From Phialophora verrucosa (taxonomy: Eukaryota > Ascomycota > Eurotiomycetes > Chaetothyriales > Herpotrichiellaceae), in assembly GCA_002099365.1 (NCBI GenBank), contig MSED01000009.1, positions 248,001-312,000 of the forward strand: a DNA stretch of 64,000 bases. Direction: 5' to 3'. Below the pieces are notes generated by a model. It was not told where the DNA came from. It saw only the letters and a list, made by a program, of their open reading frames with translations, and did not search any database. Both the position numbers and the translations under genes were made by a program. Positions within the stretch are counted from its first letter, which is position 1; each line of letters opens with the position of its first letter. This document shows, in pieces, positions 54,961-64,000 of this stretch.

Positions 54961-56616
54961 TCAGTTCCCTTGGGTCTCTCGCTCTTGTCTTCTTCGGCTT
55001 CGGTGCAGTGAACAGCTACTCCTTGGGATGCAACTCTGGGTGCTCGAAATTTGTTCAATTGTGACCTCGTAATGGGGGGCATAACGATACCCGAACAACT
55101 TCTTCATGATCACCTGCAAGTGGTATGAATCATCACGGGAAAAGCAGCGCCGGTCGTTGAAATATCTCCAGGCAGACTTTGGATCAAGAAGATCGCCTTG
55201 GACTTCTTTCCACACTGATAGGCCATTCTGACATTCACGCTCCGTCAAGTCCCGTGGGATACCATGAGACCAGATCTTGCCGCGGTCCTGTCCGAAGAGA
55301 AGTGAAAAGGAGTCGCCGCGGCTATTTTGAAGCAGCAACAAGGCCAACTGAGTCCCATGAATACGCAGCCATCTTATTCTTGAGCTGCTGCGATCGTCAG
55401 AAGCTGCTAGGTTATGATCATGGTCAAAAACACGGCTACGGGTAATATTGTAGGAGTGCGCTGAATTGGTCTTATCGGTCACCCAAATCATCATCTCCGA
55501 AGCGTTATAATCGACATCTGTGCACCGCTCCTCGGTAGATAGATAAATTTGCCGACGTTGCTCGAGCTGGATGTCATCGTCAACAAGAACGATTTCGGTC
55601 GATCGGACTCGGTAGTAGCAAGCTGTCACCGGATCGTGATACACGTAGATTCCAACCCATTTTCCATCTTGCCGGCAGTTCAGCACAGCAATGGTGGAGC
55701 CATCGAGACGCAAGAGGGGCAGCGAAATGGATAGGCCAAGATTTGTCAGGGACAATATAGACCCAGCGTTCGCTTTGATAATCCCGTTCGAATTGATAGT
55801 TTGGTCTTGCTGCTTCTTCGAGAAGTCCTCAGGGGATGTAGCCAGGACTCCGCAAGGAAGAAACGATCTGCTGCATCCGAGGGGATCGCGGCACCAGGCG
55901 AAAATGGAAGAATCCGCGGAGTCGGCCATGATTTGCATCTGAAGGCGTCGAAAGGCCTTTACTCCCTCGCCGTATAACAGAGGCATGTTGACGTCGAAAA
56001 TACCCATCAAGCAGTATGCCATGTCTTCAGTCCTTGTAGTCTTCCTGCCGGCAGCCCAGGACATTCTCTCCGCAACACTCTCTCTTCGAATACTTGTGGG
56101 ATGGATCAAAGCTTCGTGTGAGATTGCCGTTATGTCCGCAATCTTGTCTACCAAGCTCGCCTTGGTTCCAATGCAAGACCAGACTCTGTCGTAGAAAACT
56201 ACGGTCATAGGTGCAATCAGCTCCTGAAGAGTCCAACCCCTCCTAAACCATCGACTGTGTTCAAAACCATGCAGCAAGAGTGACGGTAAAAGAGTGACAT
56301 CTTCCAAATATGCATAACAGACATGAGCCTTGGAATACCAGCGAAACATACTGTTGATAGCTTCTGACAGCTGGGCCGAGCTACTTTTGTCGATGCAACA
56401 CGTGTCAACCCAAGCGTAGCTGAGCCCGTCTGCTCTGGCCAGCGCACAACAACCCTCAATTTTCTGATAACCTCGCTTTTGTTTGCCGCCTGGTGTTCCG
56501 ATTTCTTCAAATGACACCTCTTCCATGGCCCAGGTATGGGAAAGAACAGCATAAGGAGATGGTGGTTCGGACTCGAAATGACATAGTTTCAGGGTGGTGG
56601 TGTCAAGTAGCCACAT
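54961..56616 (-). CDS. HET-domain protein (HET-E/HET-D-like N-terminal type)
   Basis: Single exon, 551 residues. It starts MWLLDTTTLKLCHF, the usual lead-in, followed by the HET core: PYAVLSHTWAMEEVSFEEI, AWVDTCCIDKSSSAQLSEAI, HVCYAYLEDV, WFRRGWTLQELIAP and the REESVAERMSWAAGRKTTR-like block, seen here as RRESVAERMSWAAGRKT. Then comes EDMAYCLMGIFDVNMPLLYG. The remainder is the beta-rich C-terminal domain often paired with this HET type (DUF8212-like). There is no NACHT/WD40 part, so it is a stand-alone effector. Such proteins mediate vegetative incompatibility or innate-like cell death. It is complete, in contrast to the HET gene at 31950-34450, and not closely similar to it. Confidence 0.92.
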   Translation of the reverse strand: MWLLDTTTLKLCHFESEPPSPYAVLSHTWAMEEVSFEEIGTPGGKQKRGYQKIEGCCALARADGLSYAWVDTCCIDKSSSAQLSEAINSMFRWYSKAHVCYAYLEDVTLLPSLLLHGFEHSRWFRRGWTLQELIAPMTVVFYDRVWSCIGTKASLVDKIADITAISHEALIHPTSIRRESVAERMSWAAGRKTTRTEDMAYCLMGIFDVNMPLLYGEGVKAFRRLQMQIMADSADSSIFAWCRDPLGCSRSFLPCGVLATSPEDFSKKQQDQTINSNGIIKANAGSILSLTNLGLSISLPLLRLDGSTIAVLNCRQDGKWVGIYVYHDPVTACYYRVRSTEIVLVDDDIQLEQRRQIYLSTEERCTDVDYNASEMMIWVTDKTNSAHSYNITRSRVFDHDHNLAASDDRSSSRIRWLRIHGTQLALLLLQNSRGDSFSLLFGQDRGKIWSHGIPRDLTERECQNGLSVWKEVQGDLLDPKSAWRYFNDRRCFSRDDSYHLQVIMKKLFGYRYAPHYEVTIEQISSTQSCIPRSSCSLHRSRRRQERETQGN

Positions 56617-57750
56617 TCTTCGATTGGCAAGCGCAAGTTCGGCTCAGATACTGGGTAACAACAGTTGGGCGGAAGAGGTAATGAACGGATCAAGAGAGGA
56701 ACAAGAACAATAACATTCCGCAGCAAGAAAAGTCTCATCAACCAAGCGCGGTTACGTTGGGGCGGAGTCAACAGGTCGCGTATGAGGCTGTGGCGGGGAA
56801 AGCGGCCTTTGGAAGCTCCACAGCCACTCATTTGCCATTGCGAAGAAGGCTGAAGCCCGTGCTAGAGCGGGGGAGTCTGCCCAGAGCGAACAGGAGTAGA
56901 GAGTGTGGGAGAGCTAGAGAGCGGAATTTTGAGAGTGGGAGGGTGTGAGAGTGTGCCTTGCAAATAAGTTTCGCAGACTCACTAAATTCGCCAAGACAGC
57001 AACAAGTACCTTCCCTAATAGGGCTTTTTGATCGGATGCCTAGCGACTCTGGGGAAGCGGAGCTGGCGTGCAGCTATTTATTCCAACTTCAACCGCCTCA
57101 TACATAGTAGAGTGGGCAAAGCTAGAAGACTGAATTGGCATAATAGACGCTGGGAGGGTCGGTTTTTAAACGAACTTGTGATCGGACTTCGGGACGCTTG
57201 AGATAATCCAGCTTAAATCTACCTACTCTGTCACCCACGAGCCCGTCCCGGAACATCTTCCTACACAGAAGCAGCACCTTCCAGAATCCGATGAGTTCAA
57301 CTTCAGATCAGTTCTGCAGATGGACGCTTGACTCCCTACCCCTGCTGCTGACTCGAGTAACAGGATAGTCGGGGAAAACATCACGCAAAAATGAAGGGCG
57401 CACATAGAGTCGCGTCGCGGATGGGTTCCAACATATTGTAGCGGCGTAAACAATATGCACGAGAATTAATAGCCACTGCTCATTTGTGGCCTTCTAGGGA
57501 ATAGCTCAAGGACGACCATAAATCACGCTGGATGTACTAGAAAAGTCCCTCCCGCGGAACTTTGGTTGTGTCTGTGTGTCTACCTGTCATCCTGTCATTG
57601 GTTCATAACTCCGATGACCCTCGCTTGTTCTGTTGCGAAAACATGTCAACCGACGCGATCCCATTTATGTACCTATGTCAACAAGCCGAATCCAGTTGCT
57701 CATGCCCACGAACTCGAATACCATTAATACTCATGCCAAGCACCCGAATA
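56617..57750. other. Intergenic between HET and PIP-kinase genes
   Basis: 1.1 kb with no supported coding frame, containing an imperfect gagagtgtgggag-rich stretch near 56895-56960. Confidence 0.5.
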
Positions 57751-58876
57751 CTACTCCTCAACCTTGACAATCTCCCTGCACATGTGCAAGAACCGGGTGC
57801 GATACTCTGGCGCGGTAGTCGTGATGCTCATGGGACCCTGGTCGTGAAACATCCTCCATGTATTGACGAGCATTGTCATGGTCTTGGCCCGAGTCTTATG
57901 CTTGGCCCAGAAGAAGTCCAGAATGACGGCCCGATAAAGCCACTTGTCGTCCTGGCTGGGGACGCCTGTCCTCCAATTCGGAGGGTCATTGAAGGGATTT
58001 TGGCTTTCATCAGCCGCGGAAGAAGACTGCGGAATCCGCACCAGCATGAGGCTGTAGTCGACAGCATTGTGCTGGGCGAGGAGCTCCGTGTCGTGTTCGA
58101 GCGTCTTGAGGAATTCGTCGGCGTCTTTTCGGCTGAGGAGGACTTTATCGTCGAAGTTGTCTGCAAGTTTGGACTTTGTCGCGTCAGATGCGAGCTTCCC
58201 GCCGGCAATGTCGCGCTCGGGAAAGAAGTACGACATGGGCTTCAGGTCGAAGGTCTGCCAGTCGGAATTCTCTTTCTGGCCGTGCAGTAGATTCTCCATC
58301 ACAAGGTGGTACGTTGGGGAAATTCCAAAGAGGCCGCCCAGGCTGGGGTACCGCCAGCCAAGGAAGTTGGTGATGCGGACGAGAAAGGATTTTGGATTCG
58401 ATTCCATGTGCGAGACATACGGTTCCAGCAAGTCGTCTCGGAAGAAGGAATGTTCGAAGCGGCGGGGAATCGACTTGATGAAATATCTGTTGTCCTTTGT
58501 GGCGTAGAATGTCTGGATATGCTTGCATCAGCGCGAAGTCTCGGCCAGGCAATTGGAGAGGAACGCAATGGTGGATGGATTTTATTGCGGAGGATCGTTG
58601 GCTACGACTTACCGAGCCTGAATATCCCATATCGCCCTTCGACACCAACGAATTCTTGTCCTTGAAACTAGCTTTATACTCGTTGTCGGACAAATTCCAG
58701 GTCTTCTCCCGCAGGTTCTTGAACAGCTCGGGCCGTATCTTGATCAGGAACAGGCCGTACAGCGCGAAGAATGTCCTGATCGGGTTCCAGAACCGCAGTC
58801 GGTTGTCCTGTGCCTGGTCATCTCGTTGGATGGCAAACACTATTGACTGCGAGATCTGATCATCGCGACGGCCCAT
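57751..58876 (-). CDS. Stand-alone PIP-kinase-domain protein
   Basis: Two exons (58876-58613 and 58512-57751, intron 100 bp) give 341 residues. The splice produces MGYSGSTFYATKDNRYFIKS, with the ATP-binding lysine in YFIKSIPRR. Next come FEHSFFRDDLLEPYVSHM and LVRITNFLGWR. HLVMENLLHG matches the kinase hinge, VDYSLMLVRI the catalytic DYSLL motif and VILDFFW the metal-binding IID segment. The protein is essentially one phosphatidylinositol-phosphate-kinase domain, much shorter than Mss4 or Fab1 and without FYVE, CCT or MORN parts. The activation loop appears short and diverged, so activity is uncertain. The gene is divergent from the ligase gene at 59331, sharing about 450 bp of upstream DNA. 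Confidence 0.88.
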
Positions 58877-59330
58877 CGTTTATTGACCGGCTCCTGTGGA
58901 TCGACTTTGATGCGATGGGCTCAGCCGTGCGAGGTCTGGCCAGAGTCATGAATTTCTCGGAGAGGGAAGTCTTGACGGGAGATCTAAGTTTCTAGGAGAG
59001 GAAGAGTGTCAACATGACAGCAAAGCCACCAGCGGGTGGCGCGACGGGGTCCTGATGTCACAAGTTGCTTGATCAGAGACAGGCTGAGCTAAACTGTATT
59101 TGGCGCGACGAGGCTGTAGCAAGCTAACTCGGTAACTGGATTAACCCTCGGTCGGGTAACGAGTCCTCGCTGTTCCCCCAGACCTCGGCCTTTCTTTCCC
59201 CAATCAACCCCACACTCGACGGTGAGGCTCCAGAGGCGGGCAGTGGCCCCGAAGGAGAATGTAGGTATGCTCTCACATCTCTTCCCAGCTCAGTAGAGAC
59301 GTGATTATTACTTGAGCCATCCTAGAAACC
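58877..59330. promoter_or_regulatory. Shared upstream region of PIP-kinase and ligase genes
   Basis: Divergent spacer of 454 bp holding both promoters. It includes a CT-rich part (59170-59215) before the ligase start. No clear TATA box. Confidence 0.4.
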
Positions 59331-61192
59331 ATGGCTCGAATATATCGCAACTCCACTAGACCTGTGGTCGATGTCCCCAAGATTGATCTGTTGACTCTGT
59401 TATTTGGTAAGTTCATAAAGCCCGCGACTGACTTGAGCGGAGGAGCATTTGTGCTGAACCGAGGCTACCGTGCAGAGACGGAGTATAGCGTGGCTCAAGA
59501 TGACACTGTCTTGCATCTCGAGGCGACAAACCCGTCCAACAAGGTCACCAAGAGCGATCTGCGAGACCTCACTCAAGGAATTGCGCATGGTCTGCGGCAG
59601 CACTATGGTGTGGGTGCCAATGGGCCGAACAAGGACGTGGTCACGGTGATAAGCTATGGTCAGCCCATGGTCCCGGCCGCTTTCTACGGCACCATCGCCG
59701 CCGGTGGAGTGTACTCGGCGGCGAGTCCTTCGTCGACAGTCGCAGATTTGGCCCGACAGATCACTGTGGGAACCAGTCGCTTGCTCGTATGTGGCTCGGA
59801 GCACAAAGACGTTGCAACTCAGGCTGCGAAGCAATGCAACTTACCCCTCGACCGGGTGCTGGTGCTCGAGTCCAGCCCAGCGTGGAGTCTGAAGAGCTTG
59901 GATGGTAAAGTCAATGTCATCTCGGACGAGAAACTCAAGTGGGAGCGCATCACGGACCCGGTGGCTCTGACGAAGAGCCTCATTGTGATTTTGTGGTCGT
60001 CCGGCACAACTGGTCTCCCGAAGGGTGTGATGCTGTCACACGAGAATTTGGTGCAGGAGCTGTATCTCATCACCCTCCCGGGAAGAGAATGGGCGGCAAA
60101 GCAGATTGAAGCCGGAAAAGAACTCAAACCATATCGGACCCTTGCACATCTTCCCATCAGCCACATTGCCGGCCTGTTCGGGTATCTCGTTGCACCCTTC
60201 TATTCCGGAGGGTTGGTCGTGTGGATGCGCAAGTACGAGTGGTCTCAGATGTTGAAGTTCGTGAAAGAGTACGAGATTACTGCGTTCTACACAGTTCCCT
60301 CCATATACCTGCGAATATCGAAGTCACCTGATGTGAAGGATCATTTCAAGTCAGTCGACGCGGCTTCAACGGGAGCCGCCCCTATGGACGAAGACCTCCA
60401 AAAGGCGGCGAATTCCAAACTCGGCGAAGGCGAGACGCTAATTGGTCAGACCTGGGGCTTGAGCGAGACTACCGGGGCAGTAACCATGATGCCACGAGGT
60501 GAGAGTGACACGACGGGAAGCATATCGCCCATTCTACCGAATGTTGAGATCAGGTAAGATTGTCCACTCTTGGCAAAGGCCCCTCTTGGTGCTCATTGCC
60601 CCTGCAGAATGGTCGACGACAACTTCAATGATGTAGAGCCGGGCCAGGAAGGCGAGCTGCTGGTCCGAAGTCCACTCGTCACACAAGGCTATTTCAACAA
60701 CCCTCAGGCGACGAAAGAAGCTTTCCATGACGGTTGGTTCTGTACGGGGGACATTGGAGTCCTGCGGAACGGCAAGTTTTACATCGTGGACAGGAAGAAG
60801 GTTTGTTTGGTGGCCTCTTGATGAGAGCAAAGCTGATGAGATCATCACAGGAACTCCTCAAGTACAAGGGTCTGCAAGTCGCGCCTGCCGAGATCGAGAA
60901 CCTGCTTTTCACACACCCTAAAATCCAGGAAGCAGCAGTGGTGGGCGTGAATCTGCCGGACGACCCGGGCACCGACCTTCCGCGCGCATATGTTGTCGCT
61001 GATCCCGCAGAGGTTTCCGAACAGGAGATCAAGGACTTTGTCAAAGAACGCCTAGCTCCATATAAGCAGCTGAGAGGTGGAGTTGTCTTTGTGAAGGAAT
61101 TGCCGAAGAATGCGATTGGCAAGTTTCTTCGAAGGGAACTGAGGGACCGGGCAAAGAGGGAGCTGGGTCTAGTCAAGACTTCCAAGCTGTGA
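59331..61192 (+). CDS. 4-coumarate-CoA-ligase-like acyl-CoA synthetase with peroxisomal signal
   Basis: Three exons (59331-60553, 60608-60800, 60851-61192) give 585 residues. The AMP-binding P-loop is ILWSSGTTGLPKGVMLSHEN near residue 222. The HLPISHIAGLFGYLV and GQTWGLSETTGAVTMMP segments form the substrate and adenylate pocket. The DGWFCTGDIG and FYIVDRKKELLKYKGLQVAP hinge motifs cross intron 2, and the catalytic lysine is in LPKNAIGKFLRRELR. The last residues, TSKL, are a canonical PTS1 peroxisome-targeting tripeptide. The enzyme activates a carboxylic acid (phenylpropanoid-like or fatty acid) to its CoA thioester, which fits beta-oxidation or side-chain shortening. It is convergent with a second ligase-like gene at 61698. 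Confidence 0.92.
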
Positions 61193-61697
61193 TGGTGTCG
61201 AAGAGATGATCTATAGATCTAGTTTCATGGGGTTGTGAAATCCTAGTGACCTGTTCCTCTGAGGCAGAAACAGACGCAATCCCAGTGAAGCTTCGAGGCC
61301 AGGTGGCTTTATCTTGCTCTGATACGGTATCCTTTAGGGCGCTGAAACTGTGCTGCACGCTACACCAGTAAGGCACAGTCCGCTTTGAGAGTTCCCTTGG
61401 TTTCACGGGCTCACCTTAGCTCAGCTTAAGGACCAGACCATGTCGACGGATCCATCCGAATTTGTTCCTTGTACTCTTCCGATCTCTCTCCAGTCTTGCC
61501 CTTTGTGTCAGCGCCGAGCGCAGCACCATCTGATTGAGGAGTCCCAATCAGAAGAATGGTAGTTCCTTGGACTCGTCGACGGGCTTGAATCTTGCTTTAA
61601 ACCTATTTCTCGGCTGGAAGAGCCTTGGCCCCTTGTCAACTTTGGCGAAGGGTGCACTTCTCCAAACAGCTTTGCGGGTTAATGCCGTTGGCCGTGA
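61193..61697. terminator. Convergent 3' flanks of two ligase-like genes
   Basis: 505 bp between two stop codons facing each other. Both transcripts should end here; no coding frame is supported. Confidence 0.5.
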
Positions 61698-63607
61698 CTA
61701 TAGCTTCAAGCCGGTCTGCTTTGTGGCAAGCTCCCTTAGTTCTCGCCTTAAGATCTTACCAGACTGATACTCAATATTAATGATGTGGGACCGCGTAACA
61801 CAAGGCTCGTAATTGACTCACAGGGTTCTTGGGGATTGCATCCACGAAGGCCGCGCCTCCTGTGAGATGCTTGATAGTTGATACGCGGGTTCTGACAAAG
61901 TCGACAACATCCTTTTCGGAAATCTGTGAATTCGGCTTCCGTACAACATAAGCGCGCGGCTGTTCATCGTCTGTAGCCCTAGCCATGATGTCAGCACAAC
62001 TAATTCATCACCCGGCCAGACGGCAAACATACGTCTTGATCCCGATCACGGCAGCATCCATAATCTCGCTATGCTCGAGGAGAAGCGCCTCGAGCTCGGC
62101 CGGTGCGACTGCAACGCCCTTGACTTTGATCAATTCCTGGCCGGGGTTAGCTCTCCGAATTGGGCAACGCCAATGGTCGGTGCATTCAGAGCTCACCTTC
62201 TTTCGATCAACCATGTACCACTTCCCGGAATCGTCTCGATACGCAATATCACCAGTCTTCAACCAGCCATCACTGCTGATTGTCTCCGCAGTAGCTTTGG
62301 GATTTCGCCAGTAGGCTGTCATGACATTGGGCGAACGAATCCAGAATTCTCCTGTTTCGCCCGGCCGCTTCTCTTCCTCCCCGTCTTCTTTGACAAGTTT
62401 TGCTTCGGCGCCGGGAACAAGCTCGCCAATTGAGATTGACGAGGGGCCGGAGCTCTGGCTTTCGTCCCAGCACAAAGTGATGGCGGGAGTCCTGCAAGAC
62501 CTGTCAGCAAAGTATGTAATTCATGTTGGAAGGACTGTTGCTTTACTCCGACATTCCCCAAGCCTGTCGCACTTTGAGTCGACCATTCCAAAGCTCTTCA
62601 AACTGCTGAGTGACTTCCATGCCAATGGGTGCCGCACCTGCCACCACTTTCCTGACGCTACTGATGTCGCATGTCCCATCCCTGGCTGAAGGGTGTTTAG
62701 CCATGGCAACCAGCATTGGCGGAACGAGAACGAGTTCTGTGATCTTGAATCTCTGTATATGATCCAGCATATCTGCCAAATTGAACCGCTCCATCAGGTA
62801 TGTCTCCAAGCCCCACTTGGGCGCAGTGAAGGTATAATAACACAAGCCAAGTGCGTGGTACATCGGGACTGCACAAAGTGTTCGCCGCACAACGACAGTG
62901 GGGTCAGACATTTGAATCAGCTTGAGTTGGAGCATGTTTGCAATGACGCTGCGATGGGACAGCTCGACACCCTTGGGTAGACCCGTCGTGCCAGAGGAGT
63001 ATATTAAGATAGCCGTACGCTCTGAGAAGGCTTTGCTGTTCCGCTCCTGCCAGACAAATCTTCGACCAATCTCTGGTTTTGCCACAAGGTTGCTCCAGTG
63101 CCGAATTTTGCTTTGAGACGTTGTTTCGGAGACGTCTTTTTCATGATCCATGGGTAGTTCACTGAAAAGAAAGATCCTGCTTCTGTCGAATCCGACAAGC
63201 TCAGCTGCATCTAACGCCCTATCGATGCAGCTCTCCGCTACGAGAACAAACCGCGGGTCCGAGTCTTTGAGCTGATGTGAAAGTTCTCGGGGAGTGTAAG
63301 CTGGATTGGCACTATTGTAGATAGCTCCCGCCATCAAGCTTCCCACCACAACGATCGGATAAAATATATTGTTGGGTGAGAATAGAAGTACTCGATCTCT
63401 ATCCTTGAGCCCCGCAGCCGTCAGACCAGCCGCAACCCTCTTCGACCATTCGCGGTAGGAGTGGGCAGTGAGATAGTGTGTATGGGGGCGCTTGGCATCT
63501 ATAATGATCTTATCGACCAAATTGAGTTCGGAACTCGTCGATCCGAACATGAACGATGGAATTGACAACGCCGGCGACGCTAGCTGCCAACGAGATTTGT
63601 ATGGCAT
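61698..63607 (-). CDS. Second 4-coumarate-CoA-ligase-like acyl-CoA synthetase
   Basis: Five exons (63607-62547, 62500-62197, 62136-62033, 61978-61822, 61763-61698) give 563 residues. The start was set at MPYKSRWQLASPALSIPSFM, typical of fungal 4CL-like proteins; an in-frame ATG lies 16 codons upstream. Motifs are ILIYSSGTTGLPKGVELSHR, KVRQAWGMSESCRTP, DGWLKTGDIAYRDDSGKWYM, VDRKKELIKVKGVAVAPAEL and the final AIPKNPSGKILRRELREL with the catalytic lysine. The C-terminus reads GLKL, so unlike its convergent neighbour it lacks a standard PTS1. The two enzymes share only family-level similarity and differ in intron positions, so they are not a recent tandem duplication. Confidence 0.92.
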
Positions 63608-64000
63608 TGTTGAAGACTTCGAGGGTACGTCGTCAATGATTGAATGATGCGTCAATGTCGTGAGGAAGCGCGCTTCGAACCGTGAACGCAGACACTGGGA
63701 AGAAGGTGATCAATGTTGGTAGTCGTTCAGACGGCAAGGTTTCTACTATGACCCCATGTTTTTGTAGCACTGGCTGTATTTGTGATCGGAGTCGAGGCTG
63801 TCAGATGGTTGGACCAGGAGCGGTGGGGGGCCTCGGCGCTCCATCGGTTCGGTCCCCACATCGGATCCGGGGAGCCGCATTGGCAGAGAGTTGTGACAAT
63901 CCCAAGCCTGGGCAGGCGCTGGGTGTCGTACCACGGTTGGTTTCTAGAGGGGAAAGGCGGAAATCCCCAGCCTAGAGGCGAGAACTGGCCGTGACATGCT
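63608..64000. other. Right window edge, presumed promoter of the second ligase-like gene
   Basis: No supported coding frame; open frames on both strands end or run off without domains. Confidence 0.4.

Noticed and set aside
1..64000. tRNA, rRNA or CRISPR-like arrays
   Set aside because: I looked for tRNA B-box-like GGTTCGANNCC sequences and for spaced direct repeats and found no credible case; the only arrays are simple tandem repeats.

Overview
This is a gene-dense window from a filamentous ascomycete nuclear genome. The evidence is short spliceosomal introns (about 46-90 bp, GT-AG with one GC-AG candidate), Zn2Cys6 and HET-domain genes, a fungal RHO1 gene with its usual intron structure, and no rRNA, tRNA or operon-like packing. 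The gene repertoire (P450, flavin monooxygenase, 4-coumarate-CoA-ligase-like enzymes, DUF3435 relic) would suit a black yeast of the Chaetothyriales, but that placement is inference.

Layout. 1-2570: 3' part of a Ufd2-type E4 ubiquitin ligase. 3477-4601: four-helix membrane protein. 6911-8818: Na+/H+ antiporter. 9636-10216: decayed DUF3435 (FluG-like) fragment in otherwise empty DNA. 10845-13191: Nop15-like ribosome biogenesis factor. 13470-15071: RNA 3'-terminal phosphate cyclase. 15918-17458: secreted protein with two tandem ricin-B-like modules, the second intron-free. 19013-28657: four neighbouring accessory enzymes (kinase-like/lipocalin-like fusion, P450, alpha/beta hydrolase, flavin monooxygenase), the best candidate for an undescribed metabolic locus. 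29697-31026: membrane protein with a duplicated C-terminal motif. 31950-34450: ZZ-finger/HET gene that looks frameshifted, next to a 26-bp minisatellite (34801-34980). 35375-38835: large P2-type ATPase close to animal Na+/K+-ATPase alpha subunits. 38836-43824: sparse region with a second alpha/beta hydrolase and two small spliced candidate genes on the minus strand. 43825-54670: four plus-strand genes, three of them housekeeping or trafficking (RHO1, CCZ1, oxysterol-binding protein) plus a Zn2Cys6 regulator. 54961-56616: second HET gene. 57751-58876: stand-alone PIP-kinase domain. 59331-63607: two convergent acyl-CoA-ligase-like genes.

How genes may work together. RHO1, CCZ1 (partner of Mon1, GEF for Ypt7), the oxysterol-binding protein and the PIP-kinase-like protein all belong to membrane-trafficking or phosphoinositide biology, but fungal neighbours are usually independent. 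The 19-29 kb group could act in sequence: hydroxylation by P450, further oxygenation by the flavoenzyme, hydrolysis by the alpha/beta hydrolase. No polyketide, peptide or terpene synthase lies nearby, so catabolism or detoxification is more likely than classical secondary metabolism. The two ligase-like enzymes at the right edge probably activate aryl or fatty acids; one ends in a clear peroxisomal signal (SKL). All exon joins were worked out by hand from splice consensus, reading frame and conserved motifs; no database search was possible.
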